Assembly (NCBI RefSeq): GCF_027924405.1
Contig: NZ_AP026978.1
Location: forward strand, 6,634,001 to 6,698,000
Direction: 5' to 3'
Length of the DNA stretch: 64,000 nucleotides
From: Nocardia sputorum
Lineage (GTDB): Bacteria > Actinomycetota > Actinomycetes > Mycobacteriales > Mycobacteriaceae
Shown here: positions 60,264-64,000 of the stretch, piece after piece
Numbering within the stretch: the stretch's first letter is position 1
How the letters are laid out: every line of letters starts with the position of its first letter
Made by a program: the position numbers and the translations under genes
Notes under the pieces: model-generated
The model's database searches: none
Told to the model about the DNA's origin: nothing
The model's input: only the letters and a program-made list of their open reading frames with translations

Positions 60264-62162
60264 TCACTCGCACTTCACGACCGGGATCGGGTCGTACTTC
60301 ACCGTGCGGGTCTTGCGGGAGACTTCGCGGCCCGTTTTGCGGTCGGTGATGACGCGGGTGTCGGAGATGGTGAAGCCCGGGGCGCCCTCGGAAGCGATGC
60401 AGTCCTTGCCCTTGGGCAGGGTGATGGTGTTGGGCTCGGTCGGTTTGGTCTTCTCGCCGGTGATGGATTCGACGTCGACCGTCTTGGTGCCCCACAGTCG
60501 GACGGTGATATCCGTGCTGGTCGCGACGGTTTCGATGTAGATGCCGGTGGGGGTGTTGTTGCGGAACTTCAGGTCGATCGCGCCGTCGAACACGGTGGCT
60601 TCGCGGGCGGCGGGATAGCGGGAGATGTAGTAGCTGTGCTCGGTGTGGCCCGCGTCCTCGAGGCCGGCGAAATAGGCCGCGTTGTAGAGGGTGGTGGCGA
60701 ACTGGCTGATGCCGCCGCCGACCGCCGTGCTCGGGCGGCCGTGGTCGATGATGCCGGATTCGACGTAGCCCTCGGCGGTGCCCCGGGGACCGGTGAACTC
60801 GTTGAGCGAGAACGTTTCTCCCGGCTTCACGATCGCGCCGTCGACCTTCTTGGCCACCGTGCGGATGTTGACCCCGGAGGGACCGCTGAAACCGCCGGTG
60901 GTGAACGAGCCGACGGGCTCGATCACGCCGAGCCCCTGCGCGGCCTCGGTGGTCAGTTTCGGTTCGATCCGCTCGTAGACCACCTGGGCGGTCCGCTCGC
61001 CCGGCGCGACCAGCAGCGCGGTGAACTGTTCGAAGGTCTTCGGCCAGTTGATCTTGTCGCCGACCACGGCGGGCACGACCGACGGCTTGCCGCCCGACAC
61101 CGCGAACGTCGCGTCCTTCGGCTCGACCTCCGTGCCGGCCAGCTGCGGCGCGAGCAGACCGATCGCGGCGTCCTGATTCACCGACACGGCCAGACCGCCC
61201 TGCCCGTCCGGGCCGAAGGCGAGGACGGACGCGATCTGCTCGGGATCGAGTTTGCCCGAGCCGCCCTTGCCCGCGAACGAGATCGGCGCGCGCACGGCGG
61301 GCTCGGCGACCTCGCGCAGGGCTTTGTCCACGGCCTCCGGGCGCACCTGCAACGGCGCGGGGACGACGGGCAGGTCCACCGTGGTCCCGGTGACCCACCG
61401 GTCGGCCAATTCCGTACGCGCGGCGGCGACGTCGAGGACCCGCCCCGGAACGGGAGGTACGGCAACAGGTCTGGCCTTGTCGAAGGTGACGGTGCCGTCG
61501 ACCGAAGCCCGGTCGTGCACCCGCAACTCGGTGAGCTGACGATCCAGCGCCGGTTCGTCGATCGCGCTGACGATCGACACGTCGCGGCTGGTGACGAAGG
61601 AAGCGAGCCGGGTGAACGGATTCAGCGGCTGGGAGCCGATCCGCGACCAGGTGGCGTCCCAGTCCACGCCCAGTCCGGCAGCGCTCGGCACGATGCGGGT
61701 CTGCACGTCGCCGATGCGCAGCGGCAGCTCCCGCCCCGCCCTCGGCTCGAGTTCGGCACGCAGCCGCGCATCGGCGGCGGAGGTGTCCATGCCGCCCACC
61801 TCGACGCCCGCCACGACAGTGCCGCGCGGCACCTCGCCCGAGGACATCACCAAGTCCACCACGTAGCCGAGACCCGCGACCGCGAGCACGGCGCCGACCG
61901 CGATACCCGCCCGGCGCACGGTCGCGCTGTCCAAGCGCTTCGGCGGCGGAGTGGAGACCGGGCGACGCGCGGGCGCACGGCGGGGTGCGGGCGGCGCGGG
62001 CCGTCGCCGGGTAGTTTGCAGAGGTTGAGTGAGCTGTTCGTCGCCGCTCCAGGCGACCGACCGGTCCGATCCTTGGGGGCGCTCGGCCCCGAGGAGCTGG
62101 CGCCATCCGACTTCGCCCCCTGGCTGTGGGCCGCGTCCTCCGGTGCTCGGCTGGCTCGTCAC
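60264..62162 (-). CDS. VanW family membrane-anchored cell-wall protein
   Basis: A 632-residue protein from GTG 62162 (GGGGAGG eight bases upstream). It has a disordered Pro/Arg-rich cytoplasmic start, one membrane helix (about 84-110), two YoaR-like putative peptidoglycan-binding repeats in the outer part and a VanW domain near residues 440-570: 'SGVNIRTVAKKVDGAIVKPG', 'VGGGISQFATTLYNAAYFAG' and 'SYYISRYPAAREATVFDG'. VanW proteins are found with glycopeptide resistance and sporulation genes, but their reaction is not known. A beta-rich C-terminal G5-like end follows. Monocistronic. Confidence 0.88.
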   Translation of the reverse strand: MTSQPSTGGRGPQPGGEVGWRQLLGAERPQGSDRSVAWSGDEQLTQPLQTTRRRPAPPAPRRAPARRPVSTPPPKRLDSATVRRAGIAVGAVLAVAGLGYVVDLVMSSGEVPRGTVVAGVEVGGMDTSAADARLRAELEPRAGRELPLRIGDVQTRIVPSAAGLGVDWDATWSRIGSQPLNPFTRLASFVTSRDVSIVSAIDEPALDRQLTELRVHDRASVDGTVTFDKARPVAVPPVPGRVLDVAAARTELADRWVTGTTVDLPVVPAPLQVRPEAVDKALREVAEPAVRAPISFAGKGGSGKLDPEQIASVLAFGPDGQGGLAVSVNQDAAIGLLAPQLAGTEVEPKDATFAVSGGKPSVVPAVVGDKINWPKTFEQFTALLVAPGERTAQVVYERIEPKLTTEAAQGLGVIEPVGSFTTGGFSGPSGVNIRTVAKKVDGAIVKPGETFSLNEFTGPRGTAEGYVESGIIDHGRPSTAVGGGISQFATTLYNAAYFAGLEDAGHTEHSYYISRYPAAREATVFDGAIDLKFRNNTPTGIYIETVATSTDITVRLWGTKTVDVESITGEKTKPTEPNTITLPKGKDCIASEGAPGFTISDTRVITDRKTGREVSRKTRTVKYDPIPVVKCE

Positions 62163-62473
62163 GAACCGTCCTCCCCGTTCGATTGAATTGTGGACCCGCG
62201 CCGATGCGAGTCCCCACCAACATAGTGGTCCCCGCCGACAGCGATCGGCACAGCTCGGGCATAGCGCACATTCCGAGCGGGGAACCGGGTACACCACACA
62301 AAGAGGCCCGCGCAGTTGCCGGGTCGGGGGTCTGGCAACTGCGCGGAGCCGAACTGTTTATCGGGTCTCCGCGAGCGGCGTTACATCCGCGCGCCGAACC
62401 GTGACCGATCCCACGCGGGAGAATCGAGACGACCCCGCCGCAAGACTTCGCATACACGAGGGAGATGGATGGC
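62163..62473. other. 311-bp divergent gap with a stable hairpin
   Basis: No gene between the divergent vanW and gnd starts. A perfect 11-bp stem, GCGCAGTTGCC (62310-62320) with GGCAACTGCGC (62334-62344), encloses a 13-nt G-rich loop. Its role is unknown (attenuator, small RNA or terminator of an unseen transcript). Confidence 0.6.
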
Positions 62474-63502
62474 ATGCAGCTGGGAATGATCGGCCTCGGC
62501 CGGATGGGCGCGAACATCGTGCGTCGCGTCGTCGGGGACGGACACACCGCCGTCGGATACGAGCGTCACTCCGCGCACATCGACGAATTGCGCGCGGAGC
62601 TCGGGGACCGCTTCCGCGGGAGCACCGACCTCACCGAATTCGTCGGCATGCTCGAGACGCCGCGCGTGGTGTGGGTGATGATCCCGGCCGGCGCGACCGG
62701 GGCGGTGATCGACCAGGTCGCCGAGCTGCTCGAACCGGGCGACATCGTCATCGACGGCGGCAACAGCCGCTACCACGAGGACCTCGCGCGCGCCGAACGG
62801 TTGAAGCCCGCGGGCATTCATTACGTCGACATCGGCACCTCGGGCGGGGTGTTCGGCCTGACTCGCGGTTTCTGCCTGATGATCGGCGGCGAGTCCGAGC
62901 CGGTGAAGCACCTGGACCCGCTGCTGAAATCCATCGCGCCGGGCCTCGAGTCGGCGGAACGGACACCGGGACGCACCGGCGAGCCGTCCACGGCCGAGCT
63001 GGGTTATCTGCACTGCGGGCCGGTGGGGGCGGGCCACTTCGTGAAGATGGTGCACAACGGCATCGAGTACGGGGCGATGGCCGCCTACGCCGAAGGGTTG
63101 AACATCTTGCGGCGGGCCAACTATGGGGCCGAGCACACCGGCGAATTCTCCGCGGAGGAGACGCCGCTGGAGCATCCCGAGTACTACCAGTACGACCTGG
63201 ATGTGCCCGAGATCACCGAAGTATGGCGTCGAGGGTCGGTGGTCGCGTCCTGGCTGCTCGACCTGACGGCGGCCGCCCTGCACGCGGATCCGAACCTGGA
63301 TTCCTACAGCGGCCGGGTGTCCGACTCGGGCGAGGGCCGCTGGACGATCGACGCGGCCATCGACACCGGTGTGCCCGTGCCCGTGTTGTCGTCCGCCTTG
63401 TTCGCGCGCTTCTCCTCGCGGGGCGAAGCGCTGTACGCGGACAAAGTGCTCTCGGCGATGCGCAAAGCCTTCGGCGGGCACATCGAGCTCCCCGGCAAAT
63501 AG
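62474..63502 (+). CDS. gnd: 6-phosphogluconate dehydrogenase, decarboxylating (short GndA/YqeC type)
   Basis: A 342-residue protein of the short, probably NAD-preferring form: 'MQLGMIGLGRMGANIVRRVV', 'VIDGGNSRYHEDLARAERLK', 'SGGVFGLTRGFCLMIGG', 'CGPVGAGHFVKMVHNGIEYG' (catalytic Lys and substrate site). It converts 6-phosphogluconate to ribulose 5-phosphate and CO2. ATG 62474 has GGGAG at a normal distance; ATG 62465 is too close to it. Confidence 0.9.
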   Translation: MQLGMIGLGRMGANIVRRVVGDGHTAVGYERHSAHIDELRAELGDRFRGSTDLTEFVGMLETPRVVWVMIPAGATGAVIDQVAELLEPGDIVIDGGNSRYHEDLARAERLKPAGIHYVDIGTSGGVFGLTRGFCLMIGGESEPVKHLDPLLKSIAPGLESAERTPGRTGEPSTAELGYLHCGPVGAGHFVKMVHNGIEYGAMAAYAEGLNILRRANYGAEHTGEFSAEETPLEHPEYYQYDLDVPEITEVWRRGSVVASWLLDLTAAALHADPNLDSYSGRVSDSGEGRWTIDAAIDTGVPVPVLSSALFARFSSRGEALYADKVLSAMRKAFGGHIELPGK

Positions 63503-63517
63503 GCGGCGGAAACACAA

Positions 63518-63551
63518 GGGCGGTCCGGCCGGAATTCCGACCGGACCGCCC
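63518..63551. terminator. Bidirectional terminator between gnd and the thiolase gene
   Basis: GGGCGGTCCGG pairs with CCGGACCGCCC, and after one mismatch CGG pairs with CCG around an AATT loop, between convergent genes. Confidence 0.83.
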
Positions 63552-63562
63552 TCGTGCGCGAC

Positions 63563-64000
63563 TCAGCGCTCGAGGATGGCGACCACGCCCTGGCCGCCCG
63601 CGGCGCAGATGGAGATCAGCGCGCGGCCGGAGCCCTTCTCCGCCAGCAGCTTCGCGGTGGAGGCCACGATGCGGCCGCCGGTGGCGGCGAACGGGTGACC
63701 CGCGGCCAGCGACGAGCCGTTGACGTTCAGCTTGCTGCGATCGATCGAGCCGAGCGCGCCGTCGAGACCCAGGCGCTCCTTGCAGTAGGCGTCGGACTCC
63801 CAGGCGGCCAGGGTGGCCAGCACCACCGAGGCGAAGGCCTCGTGGATCTCGTAGTAGTCGAAGTCCTGCAAGGTCAGGCCGTTGCGGGCGAGCAGGCGCG
63901 GCACCGCGTAGGTCGGCGCCATCAGCAGACCGTCGGGGCCGTGGATGTAGTCGACCGCCGCGACCTCACTGTCGACCAGGTGGGCCAGCACCGGCAGGTT
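63563..64000 (-). CDS. Acetyl-CoA C-acyltransferase (FadA2-like thiolase), C-terminal part
   Basis: Only the last about 145 residues are in the window; the 5' part lies to the right. The catalytic histidine is in 'YEIHEAFASVVLATL', the second-half signature is 'NVNGSSLAAGHPFAATGGRI' and the catalytic cysteine is in 'SICAAGGQGVVAILER'. This is the beta-ketothiolase of fatty-acid oxidation. In M. tuberculosis fadA2 is beside fadE5, and here it lies about 5.5 kb from fadE5, supporting the FadA2 comparison. Confidence 0.88.
   Translation of the reverse strand, partial: NLPVLAHLVDSEVAAVDYIHGPDGLLMAPTYAVPRLLARNGLTLQDFDYYEIHEAFASVVLATLAAWESDAYCKERLGLDGALGSIDRSKLNVNGSSLAAGHPFAATGGRIVASTAKLLAEKGSGRALISICAAGGQGVVAILER

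Overview
The window is about 64 kb of very GC-rich DNA with short intergenic gaps, frequent GTG starts and overlapping genes. It reads as a chromosome segment of a mycolic-acid actinomycete, most likely Nocardia or a close relative. The main evidence is the set of mycobacterial-type genes: an EtfD-like membrane Fe-S oxidoreductase (Rv0338c type), FadE5, bifunctional Dcd next to UDP-glucose dehydrogenase and a tRNA-Gly, an AspC-type aminotransferase, an IniB-like glycine-rich protein, and two DUF4185/GH183 proteins whose family attacks mycobacterial D-arabinan. No phage, plasmid, transposase, rRNA or CRISPR was found. All assignments come from reading the sequence without database searches.

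Left end (1-12.4 kb): a leftward glycine/alanine repeat protein with an IniB-like N-terminus diverges from an overlapping rightward unit. That unit holds an Hsp70-like membrane protein, a large P-loop/LuxR-HTH regulator (comparable to mycobacterial IniR) and a shortened Hsp70-like membrane protein that keeps only the first lobe of the ATPase fold. Their shared promoter carries five TTAGGGG-type half-sites. Two secreted S1 proteases, an NRDE protein and a secreted glycine-zipper protein follow. A further Hsp70-like membrane protein lies at 21.8 kb. This is the most unusual part of the window.

12.4-31 kb: an EtfD-like oxidoreductase with a long KAPG-repeat tail and a CRP-type box upstream, an N-terminally truncated FAD monooxygenase, a translationally coupled acyl-CoA dehydrogenase pair, YdcF, UDP-glucose dehydrogenase, a YibE/F membrane protein, an aminotransferase, an XRE/TPR regulator divergent from a hypothetical gene, dcd, an SDR and a PAP2 phosphatase.

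31-35.5 kb: an accessory stretch with tRNA-Gly(CCC), a 2H phosphoesterase, small membrane proteins, a methyltransferase, three copies of a 58-60 bp palindromic element, and a hicAB toxin-antitoxin pair with a palindromic operator over its promoter.

35.5-43.7 kb: an organosulfur cluster. It contains two flavin/FMN reductases, an SfnB/DszC-type monooxygenase, SfnG dimethylsulfone monooxygenase, a StyA-like FAD monooxygenase, a free methionine-(R)-sulfoxide reductase, an NtaA/DszA-type monooxygenase and a second SfnB-type protein. Together they look suited to scavenging sulfur from sulfones and sulfonates.

43.8-64 kb: small membrane and lipoprotein genes; a mazEF-like pair beside an unrecognised protein with an HNCG motif; a TetR-controlled lipid operon (thiolase, enoyl-CoA hydratase, TetR) with an operator at its head; a second crotonase; two GH183-type secreted proteins flanking fadE5; an erythromycin-esterase-like protein with an altered catalytic motif; a long inverted repeat; VanW; 6-phosphogluconate dehydrogenase; and a thiolase running off the right edge.
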